Shown: positions 45,806 to 64,000 of the stretch, in pieces | Layout: each line of letters opens with the position of its first letter | Numbering within the stretch: position 1 is the first letter of the stretch | Assembly (NCBI RefSeq): GCF_026213295.1 | Contig: NC_079419.1 | Coordinates: forward strand, 10,181,220-10,245,219 | Direction: 5' to 3' | DNA: 64,000 bases | From: Gadus chalcogrammus | Taxonomy: Eukaryota > Chordata > Actinopteri > Gadiformes > Gadidae | The notes under the pieces: model-generated | What the model was told of the DNA's origin: nothing | Seen by the model: the letters and a program-made list of their open reading frames with translations, nothing else | Database searches by the model: none | Translations under genes and position numbers: made by a program

Positions 45806-46092
45806 TCTCCTCCTCCTCCTCTTCCTCATGGTCTGGTTCAGAAGGTCTCTCCTCCTCCTGCTCTCCTCCTCCTCCTCCTCCTCCTCCTCCTCCTCTTCCT
45901 CATGGTCTGGTTCAGAAGGTCTCTCCTGCTCTCCTCCTCCTCCTCCTCCTCCTCACCGTCTGGTTCAGAAGGTCTCTCCTCCTCCTCCTCCTGCTCTCCT
46001 CCTCCTCCTCCTCCTCCTCCTCCTCCTCCTCCTCCTCCTCCTCCTCCTCCTCTTCCTCATGGTCTGGTTCAGAAGCTCTCTCCTCCTCCACC
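45806..46092. repeat. (CTC)n compound minisatellite
   Basis: CTC/CTG runs alternate with repeated ATGGTCTGGTTCAGAAGGTC blocks (about four copies). Confidence 0.9.
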
Positions 46093-46288
46093 TCCTGGTC
46101 TGGTCAGCAGGCCTCTGATTGGTCAGTGTGTTGTGCCCCTGGGTCCACTCCGTCTGTCCGCCTCAGAGTGTTTTTGAGTGTGAGTCTGAACAGCTAGCTC
46201 GTCGCGCTCCAGCTGGGCTAGCTGACGGCCCATTGGTCGGCTGCCCGGTGGCTCATACAGGTCCTCAAACACAGTGTCTCTCATGAGA

Positions 46289-46322
<34 letters not shown>

Positions 46323-47074
46323 TGTATGTGCGTGTGTGTGTGTGTTTGAGTGACAGGTCCAGGGTTCCCTGAGCTCCCTGATGATCCCAAAACAAATCAG
46401 AAAACTGAATTGAAAACTCCTCCACCGCTCCTCTTCCCCCACCTTCTCATTCCTTCTCCCCCACCTCCTCCTCCTCCTTTCCCCCTCTCCTACTCCTCCT
46501 CCTCCTCTATGTCCTCAGCTCCAGAATAAACATCAGAGTCTCCTCCTGAATATCAATAGCGGCTCCTTAAGCCTCTCCTTTCAGAGCGGCTCCTTTCAGA
46601 GGCTGCTCCTGCCTCCAGCTCCCCTCCCCTCCTCTGTTCTATTCCGTTCTGTTCTCCCTCCTCTCTGTGTGGAGCGTGTCCATCTTGAATGAACCACCGT
46701 GTTTTGAGTCCAACGGCAGACTCTGCAAGCTGATTGGCCACCGGGGCTTTCCAAACAACAACACAGTGTTTTAGAGATGAGACGATGGTCTTAGGGCCAG
46801 GAGGAGGAGGAGGGGAGAGGGTCTGAGTAGGAGGAGGAGGAGGATGAGGAGGAGGGGTCATAACGTGGTACCGCTGAACAGAACAGGCAGCAGTTTATGT
46901 CTTGTTTGTTTAGATATGATTCTGCCTCAAAAGCGGTAGGACCAGCATCAGGTGTTTTCCTCGGGGCTGACGGAGAGGTCTAATATGTTAATGAGATCGT
47001 TTGGTGTGCGTGGCCTGGTCCGCAGCTGACATCAGGAGAGGAGGAAATGAGGTAACGGCTTCAGGTCCCCCTCA

Positions 47075-47425
47075 ACAGGAAGTGAGGTCACATCATTGGT
47101 TCTGATCCCTCTCTCAACTGGAAGTGAGGTGACATCAAGGGTTTGGATCCCTCGTTCAACAGGAAGTGAGGTCACATCATGGGGTCAGATCCCTCTCTCA
47201 ACCGGATGTGAGGTCACATCACGCGTTTGGATCCCTCGCCCAACTGGACGTGAGGTCACATCATGGGTTCAGATTCCCTAGCTAAACAGGAAGTGAGGTC
47301 ACATAATGGGTTCGGATCCCTAGCTAAACAGGACGTGAGGTCACATCATGGGTTTGGATCCCTCGCTCAACAGGAAGTGATGTCACATCATGGTTTCAGA
47401 TCCCTGTCTCGACAGGAAGTGAGAG
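47075..47425. repeat. 42-bp minisatellite with AGGAAGTGAGGTCACATCA
   Basis: About eight units combine CAGGAAGTGAGGTCACATCA with GGGTTTGGATCCCTCGCTCA. Each has an ETS-type GGAAGT beside an AGGTCA half-site. Confidence 0.9.
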
Positions 47426-47809
47426 GTCAGACCAGTGAGATTATCCGTTGCGGGAAGGAAGACATGTTGAAGTCCCTCTCCTGCACTGTAAAGATTGAAC
47501 CATGCGTGAGCAAGCGTTCTGTACCAGACCTTAGTTAACCCCGTCAGACGCGCCCCACAGACCCCCGATCGGGGAACACGGGTTCCGTCACGCGCTCTGT
47601 GCTCCTCCCAGACGGTGGCAGGTCTCGGCGCAGGCCTGACTAATCCATCACAGATGTTAAGTTAAACGCTGAGTCATTAACGACATATGCTGTCGGGGCG
47701 TCAGACGTGTTGGCAGTCTGTCATCGCGTGGGGGAGGAGCTTAACTCTCAGCTCAAGTCTGTGAATACAATCGGGTTGGATTTAAATGGCTCATGGAAGA
47801 GGCGATGTA

Positions 47810-51587
<3,778 letters not shown>

Positions 51588-51632
51588 TAGCCGACGAGAT
51601 TAACCTCACACCACGACCCGACCCCAACGCAG
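51588..51632 (+). CDS. pard3: pard3 exon w16: 45-nt cassette-like exon
   Basis: 45 nt, phase 1 both ends, acceptor TTAACAG, donor GTAAGA. It encodes VADEINLTPRPDPNA between MDL and GSSPRDVG, matching the mammalian IADETKLNTVDDQKA segment in position, length and its ADE start. Because it is phase-symmetric, skipping leaves [11 protein letters not shown] intact. Segments at this place are alternatively spliced in mammals as far as I recall. Confidence 0.9.
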
Positions 51633-51808
51633 GTAAGAGCATGCTCAGGTGTATTAACAAACCAATCGACCAATCACGGCCCATCTACCCCTCTAACCCT
51701 ACACGCCCAGATTTTTTAACGAGCAAGTTGATCTACCAATCACGTTGCCTCTAGCCAAAGTAGCCTCCTGACCAGAAATCTACAGATGAACAGTCCTACA
51801 ATAGGATG

Positions 51809-51863
<55 letters not shown>

Positions 51864-51866
51864 TGT
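51809..51866. repeat. (GCGT)n tetranucleotide array
   Basis: About 14 GCGT units; CpG-rich. Confidence 0.97.
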
Positions 51867-52884
51867 GTGTGTCAGTCAGTGTTGGTGTGTGCGTCTGTGT
51901 GCATAGATTCTAATTCTTGAAGTTCTATGTGGGTTGCGTGTGTGTGTGCGTGGGTGGTGTGTGTGTGCGTGTGTGTGCGCCTGCATCATGTATGTGTGTG
52001 GTTGCCTTTATGAATGTGTGTGTGTGATGTGTAGGAGAGAGCGAGGGCGGTAGAGAGAGCTCTGTGTCCTTGGTTAAGGAACCTCGCTGACAGAGGGCCA
52101 TCCATCATTGTCAGATCTGCTGTCCTCTCCCTGCTGCCTCCGCTAACCAGAAGATCTGCTTCTGAAGCGGCCCTGAGGGGCGAGAGACAATGAGACACAC
52201 AGGAACACAGAGAGAGAGAGAGAGAGCAAATGAGCGTATTCAGTTGTGGAGCGTTCTAAGCTAGCCGAGTGCGGTTCTGGGAGCTGGCGCCGGCTGAACA
52301 TGCCGCGCGGCACAGACATGAGGACGGTCTACAGAGAAGGAGATTGAAGGGTTTAGCGACACAAAGCTACGATTTATTCCCTGCGAGGCGAGAGGGTTGA
52401 AAAAAGCCCCCTGCTCGCGTTTTCAAATTCCCGGCAAACCAAATAAACCGATAACTCCCCAAAGCCTCTACTCAAGCAGAAAGGACTTTTTTTTCCTCCC
52501 CTTTCGTCTTCGTGACGATTCCAGAGATTGTGAGACGGCTGAGCGCCTTTCTGAAAAGTTTTGAGTAATGGACGCCACTCTGTTTGGGTCTTCTGAGCTG
52601 CTCAGCTCTCAGGTTCCCCGGCCGCATTGGGCTAATAGATTTCAGCCTGTTATCTTAGGCGCTCGCCGTTTATTTTCACTTTCCACAAGCTCCTTCGTAC
52701 CCCGCATGTCGCTCACGGCGATGAGGCATGAGCCGCGGCCCATTTAGCATTTAGCATGAAATCACCGGCCGCCCCTCGTAACCATAGGCGGCGCCGCGCC
52801 GAGCTAGGTGGCGCTAAACGGGTGTGTTGTGATTGGCTGTTCAGAGTTCACCTACGCTCTGCATACCTTCCCCCAATCCCCCTC

Positions 52885-52945
52885 TTACGCGCTTATTGTA
52901 TGTATCTTACTGGATAAAAGCGTTTGCTAAATGCCCTTAATGTAG
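52885..52945 (+). mobile_element. retroelement tail fragment
   Basis: TTATTGTATGTATCTTACTG, then GATAAAAGCGTTTGCTAAATG is the tail motif of the repeats at 25490 and 49104, without the body. Confidence 0.6.
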
Positions 52946-53939
52946 GCCTCCCAGAGTAAGACGTCATAATCCCTCCTGCTCCTCAATCCCACTCCTCTGA
53001 ATCCACTGAGTCTCCTTCAATAAGAGCTTCTGCTAAACAACTCGACAGTAAATGGAAGGACGCTGCCAGACGGCCAATGTTAGCCCGGGTTAGCCTTGTT
53101 AGCGGCAGGTTAGCATATGCTAACCCACGGTGTCGTCGAGCAAATCGGCTCGCTCCGTTTGACACCAAGCCAACCTGACGTAGGAGTGATGGATGTTCTA
53201 ATGACTATCGCCCACTAGTCCTCACGTAAAGGAGCAAGACGGGATTCATCTCTCTCTCTCCATCTGCTCGCTCTCCTCATCTCTCCCTGCCTCTCTTCAT
53301 CTCTGTCTCTCTCACTCTGTCTCCATCTCTCTCTCCATCTCTGTCTCTCACTCTGGCTCTCTGTCTCTCTCTCTCCTAATCTCTCACTCAATCTCGGTCT
53401 CCCTTTCTCGCACCCTGTCCCACCCTCTCTTTGTCGCTCCCTTTCGCTCTCTCCCTTATAAGACAACCCAACGTTCGTCCTCTGAGGTCCCCGTTCGCCT
53501 CTTTGTTCGTATTACCCAATATGCATCTCAACACGCACCCTTTGTGGAAGTGAAGGAAGCCAAAGCCCTCGACAGATTACACGTCCAGTGTGGTTTATCC
53601 TCCATAGTTTTCACGAGGACGGCGTTCAGTTAACAAACGACAGCGTGTTCTATTATGGAGAGGGCAGCTTAGGCCCACAGATGGACAGCTTTCCACTTCA
53701 CTTATAATGACTATAGAGACACAAGTGCTGTGGATTAAAGTTCCCTGTTGCTGCGTCGGCATTATTGTTGTGTTAGTGTTCCGTTATTGTTGTGTCACTG
53801 TTATTATCGTGGTTGTTGGTGTAGAATCATCAAGCTGTTGGGTTCGTCCTGGGACGTTGTGCTTTTAATTTGAAAGAGCACAGCCAGGCCTCCCTCAGAA
53901 AGCATAACGATGTGATTCCTTTAGATACGTATATCTGTC

Positions 53940-54025
53940 TCTTTGTAAAGAAACGTGGTTCTGGGTTCGATCCCCAGTGCAGTCGTTCATCCAGACGCCC
54001 CATCCTTACCTGCTCCTTAACGACA
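53940..54025 (+). mobile_element. tRNA-derived SINE fragment
   Basis: GGTTCTGGGTTCGATCCCCA, then TTACCTGCTCCTTAACGAC; family of about 2130-2565, body mostly lost. Confidence 0.6.
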
Positions 54026-54034
54026 TCAAAATAA

Positions 54035-55167
<1,133 letters not shown>

Positions 55168-55408
55168 TGGAGGAGGACACAGAGGGGAGCTCCCGGTCTG
55201 GGCGGGACTCGGTCTCCACGGTAGCAGACCTCACCCCCCTGACCGGGTTGGCCAACGGGTCCGCCTCCTCGGACCGGCCCAGGGAGGAGAAGAGGAAGGA
55301 CAAGACGCCCACCAAGGAGAAGAAGAGGAGCGAGGGAGGGAAGGAGAAGGACAAGGAGAAGGGCAAGGCCAAGAAGGGCATGCTGAAGGGCCTGGGGGAG
55401 ATGTTCAG
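55168..55408 (+). CDS. pard3: pard3 exon w18: acidic and Lys-rich segment
   Basis: 241 nt, phase 1 to phase 2, donor GTAGGA. It encodes EEDTEGSSRSGRDSVSTVAD, a variable middle, then a Lys/Glu-rich charged run and KAKKGMLKGLGEMF. EEDTExSSRSGRxSVST and KAKKGMLKGLGxMFR are PAR-3 signatures. The charged run could form a single helix. Confidence 0.97.
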
Positions 55409-55519
55409 GTAGGACTAAGTTATGGCGGCCATTTTGGTTCGTCCACCGTCCAATGGTGCTGACAGATGTCTCGGGAGCATAGTTATTTTTTTAACACAAT
55501 CGTACATCAATAGCATCAT

Positions 55520-55982
55520 TAGGGCTGGGTATTGCAAGGTACCTCACAATTCAATTCAATTCTGATTCTTTAGGCCTGTATTCGATTCGATATCGACTTG
55601 ATTTCGATTTGATATTGATCCAATTGCTAAGATATCGATTCAATAATACGTGCAGATGACAAAAATACCTAAATATCATTTAGAATTAACCATTTCAAAA
55701 TGAATTAACCATTTCATTGTGCTTTAATTAGCAAAAATGGAATACAACATTGTATAGTATTGTTCCTCAGCTAAACTTGCAGCATAAAAGTAATAATCAT
55801 AACATGGACAAATGTAAAAGTGCATGTCAATTTAGGCATACTCGGTTCTAGATTACAATTACTGAGTATGTTTCTTTATTTATGGATATAATCAATTTCA
55901 AAAATTTCTGAACAAATAAATTGCAGTACATTGATGAATAAATTGCACTGCATTGATGAATATATATTTTTACCCAGCCCTA
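55520..55982. mobile_element. hAT-type MITE with 8-bp target duplication
   Basis: 463-bp AT-rich element bounded by 12-bp perfect terminal repeats (TAGGGCTGGGTA and its complement TACCCAGCCCTA) and flanked by the perfect 8-bp duplication AGCATCAT (55512-55519 and 55983-55990). Eight-bp duplications and TAGGG-type ends are hAT hallmarks. Interior has ATTCGATTCGATATCGA-type repeats and no transposase. Confidence 0.92.
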
Positions 55983-56965
55983 AGCATCATATCCAATGCA
56001 TTTACTTCCTGGGAAATTTTACCCTAATTTCATTGTTCTATTCTCATGGAGTAAAATGTAGTTTGTGGTGAGTCTTTGAGAACGTGTGATTCTGAACGCC
56101 TGTTTCTTGCCAAAGCACAGATCATATTTATAATAATAGTTATTATAATAATACCACCAATGATGACAATAATAATAATAGTATTTCTGCTTGAATATGG
56201 CGTTTCAATGCAGGAAACGGGAGAAAACCACAACATAAACCTGTCAATCACTGTCACAAACAAACACACAAACACTTGCGTAACCCAGACGATATGATAG
56301 GGATCTCCTACTTCCTGTCTGGGAGGAAGCTGTTGTTAATGGACTGGTCTGATTCAGCCCCACCATCCCCGCCCCCTACTTACTGGAACCCAATCCAATT
56401 ACATCAAACTTTATTCATATTGCTCTTTTCACACAGCAACACAGCAGACATAATCCACTTTTCGATTTAAGTAATGCAGAGGGGATTCCCTCTCTGTATC
56501 TCTGTAACCATACCTCTCTCCCTCCCTCCTCTTACCTCTCCTCCTCCCTCTCCCTCCCCCCTCCCTCTTCCCCTTAATAATAGTTTCATGGCCCTGAGGC
56601 TCTGTTGTATTGTGTAGTGTTGTATAGTGTTGTGTAGCGTCTGAAGTGGTTGTGTAGTGTATAAACTAGTTGTGGCGCTGTGTCCTGTAGTGTAGCTCGC
56701 CTTCCCTGCGTCGGGCCGGCGCTTCAGACACTAGTTCCCCATCGATGGATTAACACGAAACGCACCGCGGCCCCTCAATCACCGCCCGTCTCCCTCCACC
56801 GCTGAAAGTAGTCCCCAGTATGTCACAGAGGCGGCGGTGCTGAATGGAGAGGCTAATAAAACACGCGATACGGAGAGCATTAAACAACCCTCCTCCAAAC
56901 TCTCTCTCCTCCCTTCACCAGTTCTGCCGTTGCCTCGTAAATCTTCACCGCTATCTGTCTGTTTA

Positions 56966-57108
<143 letters not shown>

Positions 57109-57648
57109 TGCGCGGGCGTGCGAGGCAGTATTAAACAGGGTGTTAATGAAAGCCAGTGGTGTGTGGAGCGAGAGTCTGAGTGATGGATCACTCTGCCATC
57201 AGGATCTAAGCGGAGACACAACACACACACACACCTCGTCTCCCGGCCACATCTAGCGTTCTGCTGGGGCCTTCGTCACTTTCTACCGTCGGGTTACGTC
57301 AGTGAAAAGCTGCTGTGTAAATGGAACGATTTAAATACGAATCAGAAACATCGGAATATTACCGTTATCACCTCAAGCATCTTCGTATCGTCTTTAATAC
57401 TGCTGTTGCTTTGTAGTGTTTTTACAGCTATGTTGTTGTTATGAGGATATTATCGCTTTATGCGTTAGCCCGGGGTAACGTTGTTGGCGGTAGCCTAGCA
57501 TATGCTAACCCATGGTGTCGTTAATGACGTTATTACCCTTGTATAATTAACATTATTGTATGCATTGTGTTATTGTTGTCGTTACTAAAACAGTTTTCAG
57601 AATCATAATCGTCACTAACGTCGTCACAACGCACTCCAATGTCGGCAG

Positions 57649-57777
57649 GTTCGGGAAGAATCGGAAGGACGAACGCGTCGGCGACAAGCTGGAGCGGAAA
57701 GGCTCGGCCAAGTGGCGGACGGAGGAATCGCAGGCGTCGGAGGAGGAGACGCAGCGCATGAAGCTGGAGCAGGAGAG
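57649..57777 (+). CDS. pard3: pard3 exon w19: basic segment before coiled coil
   Basis: 129 nt, phase 2 both ends, acceptor GTCGGCAG, donor GTGAGC. It encodes FGKNRKDERVGDKLERKGSA and ESQASEEETQRMKLEQE. FGKxRKD and SEEExxRMKxEQER match vertebrate PAR-3; the middle is variable. The end starts the predicted coiled coil. Confidence 0.95.
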
Positions 57778-58220
57778 GTGAGCGAGCGCTCGCGTTCAGA
57801 CGCTGGCGACCGGCGGACATCTTCCTCACTGCCCTGGATGCTGTTGTTTTTGTGTTTTGGGCGTTGTTTTCGCTGGGTGCAACCAGTAGAAATCATGGAA
57901 TTTCCCATAATGCATTGTGTTATGTCAAGTCTGTATGCCCATTTTACAACAATATAACCTTTATTTGAGCATTTGAACGTTATACCAAAACTTGTCCATC
58001 TCGTCCCATCTGAACGTTGATATTGTCTGGTTGTGAAAACGGGGAGCCATATTTAGCTAGCCGAAGGTGAGCCTGCGCTCTGAGAGCCACGAAATGGCCG
58101 CCAGATCTGTCATATCCCCTGAACTGTGAACCAGGAGTCTAACCTCCTCTGGAGCTGTGTTGAAACTTTCATGTAAACCACGGTTGACCAATCAGAGGGC
58201 CTCATTTACCCTGCTGCTCT

Positions 58221-58372
58221 AGGGTTCCACCCCCTGCTGGTTTAGGGTTCCACCCCCTGCTGCTCTAGGGTTCCACCCCCTGCTGCTCTAGGGTTCCACC
58301 CCCTGCTGCTCTGGGTTCCACCCCCTGCTGCTCTGGGTTCCACCCCCTGCTGCTCTGGGTTCCACCCCCTGG
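58221..58372. repeat. 22-24-bp minisatellite
   Basis: About seven units of GGGTTCCACCCCCTGCTGCT with a CTA or CT remainder. Confidence 0.93.
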
Positions 58373-59029
58373 TTTGGAGTGCGTGGTCCTGAGTGGAGAG
58401 TCTGGCGGTGTCTCTCTTGGGGGTCTTTAGTGTGGGTTGATGAACCTCTCTCTCTCTCTCTCTCTCTCCCTCCCCCACCAGGCGATCTGCCAGTCATCCA
58501 GGCTTCTTTATGAATGCCAAGGCCGTTAGCTTGTCGCCTAGCGTGCTAATTAATTAGCCTGTGTGTGTTTGTGTGTGTGTGTAGGGGTGATTATAGCCCA
58601 TTACGCCCCGCTGTTGCTCGTTAGCGGGCCGCTAGCATAAGGCTCTCCTCTGGCTCCACCGGGGCGGGTCCTGATGACAGCGACATGCACCTCCTCCCGG
58701 TTCCCCCCGAGCTACGGCCGGCTAGCCGCCGCCAACGCCGGCTCTGTGTCAATCTCCTTGTTTTAGTTTTGTGTGTTGCTTTGTGTTTAAGACCTCAAGT
58801 TAAAAACAGGTTTTTACTTTCCGACTGTTTGATATTGTATTGAATGGGGGCTCCGAAGCGAATGAATAAATGATCAGTAAACATTTATCGTACCGACAAC
58901 CTGGAACAGGAAGAAAATGTGTGAAAATCGAAATCGCTGGTTAGCAGCTTTGACTGTTCACAGGGCATTCTAGAGTATTACCCCCCCTCCAGCACCTCCT
59001 CCTCCTCCTCCCCAGCTGGAGGAGGAGGG

Positions 59030-59230
59030 GGAGGGTGAAGAGTGTTTCACAATACTGCCTTCACATTCACCCATTCATACACACATTCACACACCGACGA
59101 CGGCGGTGTCAACAATGCAGGGTGAGGCGTCTTGCTCAGGGACACCTCAACACTCTAGGAGGAGGAGCCAGGGATCAAACTAGCAACCTTCCGGTCACCA
59201 GTCAACCCGCTCCACCTCCTGAGCCACACG
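59030..59230 (-). mobile_element. tRNA-derived SINE, reverse copy
   Basis: The complement has TGTGGCTCAGGAGGTGG (A-box), GGTTGCTAGTTTGATCCCTG (B-box), GAGGTGTCCCTGAGCAAGACG and GTGAATGTGAAGGCAGTATTG. Same family as about 5319-5577. Confidence 0.8.
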
Positions 59231-59518
59231 GTAGGGAGGAGGAGGAAGGGGGTACGAAGCGGTCGCGGTGGATCAGGGAATGCTCCTGGGGTCCGGTCCG
59301 ACTCTCTCTGGTCCTGGACGGATCCCACTTGATGCCCACCCGCACTGCCCCACCACCCCACCCCCACCCCCACCCCCACACACCTCCACTTCACCTCCTT
59401 TTCTCCACCTCCATCTTCCTCTTCCCTGTCCCTCACTCTTCTGATTTAGTTCCTTCTCTACTTTGGGTCATTTTATTGGAGCGTGAGAAATGTGTCAATA
59501 AAATGACTGCTAAGGGCT

Positions 59519-59685
59519 AGCTGGTAGCCGCTTGCAGGTAGCTGCTATCTGTCTGCTGGTAGCCGCTTGCTGGTAGCCGCTTGCTGGTAGCCGCTAGCTG
59601 GTAGCTGCTAGCTGGTAGCCGCTTGCTGGTAGCCGCTAGCTGGTAGCCGCTAGCTGGTAGCCGCTAACTGGTAGCCGTTAGCTGC
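59519..59685. repeat. GCTGGTAGCCGC minisatellite
   Basis: Degenerate tandem units of GCTGGTAGCCGCTTGCTGG and GCTAGCTGGTAGCC. Confidence 0.9.
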
Positions 59686-59754
59686 TTTGGTCGCAATGAT
59701 TGTGGAGGTTCTCCCTGGTCTCTTTCGGTGCTCATCATCTTCATGCCCTTCTCC

Positions 59755-60146
59755 TGTTCTGCTTTTCCTTACCTCCTCCTCCTCACCAACCTCTCCTCTT
59801 CCTTCTGGGCTCCTCTACCCCCTCACCATCTCTTCTCCTCCTCATCTCCTCTTCATCCTCCACCTCTTCATCCTCCTGCTCCTCCACCTCCACCTCCTCT
59901 TCCTTTATGTCTTCATTCTCCTCGTCCTGCTCTTCATCCTCCTTTCTTCCTGCTGCTGCTGTTCCTCATGCTGCTCCTGCTCCTCTTCCTCCATCTCCTG
60001 CTCCTCTTCCTCCTCCTTCTCCTCTTCCTCCTGCTCCTCCTCCTGCTCCTCTTGCTCCTCCTCCTCCACCTGCTCCTCTTCCTCCTGCTCCTCTTCCTCC
60101 TGCTCCTCTTCCTCTTCCTCCTCCTCCTCCTCCTGCTCCTCCTCAG
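59755..60146 (+). repeat. CTC/CTG pyrimidine-rich array at acceptor
   Basis: CTCCTCCT, CTTCCTCCT and CTGCTCCT triplet repeats run almost without A to the CCTCAG at 60141-60146. Confidence 0.9.
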
Positions 60147-60449
60147 GATCCAGCAGAAGAAGCGGGAGCTGCGAGAGCGTCAGGCGCGGGAGCGGGACTA
60201 CGCCGAGATCCTGGACGTGTGCCGGCCCCTGGGCGGTAACCACGGCGACCAGGAGGAGGCAGAGGAGCACCCGTACGCCGGCATCCCCTCCCCGCCCGCC
60301 TCTGACCCCCCGCTGGGCAGCCCCCGCCTCCCCTACCCCCGCCTCCTGCCCCCCCACCCCCAGCACCAGCACCACCACCAGCTCTCAGACTCCACCCTCT
60401 ACACCCCCGTCAGCAAGGCCCCCAACGGGAGGCCCCCGTCCGCAGACAG
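60147..60449 (+). CDS. pard3: pard3 exon w20: coiled coil and diverged tail
   Basis: 303 nt, phase 2 both ends, donor GTAGGA. It encodes IQQKKRELRERQARERDYAE, matching the PAR-3 coiled-coil end, then a strongly diverged Pro/His-rich part with HPQHQHHHQ and finally DSTLYTPVSKAPNGRPPSAD. The last piece aligns with the mammalian ALYxxVxKxxN...PSxVD region. The final AG needs one base of an exon beyond the window. Confidence 0.93.

Positions 60450-64000
<3,551 letters not shown>

Larger units (their letters stand above)
57778..60146 (+). other. pard3: pard3 intron w19
   Basis: Holds a 24-bp minisatellite (about 58221-58372), a reverse SINE (about 59030-59230), a GCTGGTAGCC minisatellite (about 59519-59685) and a CTC/CTG pyrimidine array from about 59755 to the acceptor. 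Confidence 0.83.

Overview
The window is vertebrate nuclear DNA, almost certainly from a teleost fish. It carries an internal part of one plus-strand gene, the pard3 (PAR-3 alpha) cell-polarity scaffold. I could place twenty coding exons between 6784 and 60449, all flanked by splice signals and all joining in one reading frame (3,410 nt, about 1,136 codons). The joined product follows vertebrate PAR-3 from just after the N-terminal oligomerisation domain, through the MARK/PAR-1 site, PDZ1, PDZ2, PDZ3 and the aPKC site, into the C-terminal coiled coil. The N-terminal exons lie upstream of the window and the last exons lie downstream. The aPKC-site motif and the RRSSDP motif favour PAR-3 alpha over PARD3B. 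No second protein gene was found. Bacterial-style features (operons, ribosome binding sites, CRISPR) do not apply.

The fish assignment rests on three things: the sequence style of the exons, very dense long dinucleotide repeats, and repeat families typical of teleosts (tRNA-derived SINEs and elements ending in a GGATAAAAGCGTCTGCT-type tail). The gene looks compact for PARD3, whose mammalian orthologue is far longer.

Layout: 1-6783 is intron with GT/CA arrays and a SINE. 6784-21002 holds the linker exons before PDZ1. 22753-28895 holds PDZ1 and the PDZ1-2 linker. 30261-31016 is PDZ2. 33450 is a 36-nt microexon. 39006-39565 is PDZ3. 42909-51632 covers the region after PDZ3, including the aPKC site and a 45-nt cassette-like exon. 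54156-60449 is the C-terminal region. 60450-64000 is intron.

The most striking pattern is that about half of the acceptors (10 of 20) sit at or near the downstream edge of a tandem array, and the array units are unrelated to each other. The clearest case is exon 48524-48710. Its acceptor is the last copy of a 25-unit minisatellite that grew from a SINE tail, has a branch-point-like TCTAAC in nearly every unit, and has no AG for about 655 nt. Other points are a probable GC-AG intron after 13703, tandemly copied decoy acceptors before two exons, a TTAA-flanked fold-back element (38021-38621), a hAT-type MITE with a perfect 8-bp target duplication (55520-55982), a decayed hAT-type transposase fragment (about 9873-10217, minus strand), and an array of RFX X-box-like palindromes (33255-33415).
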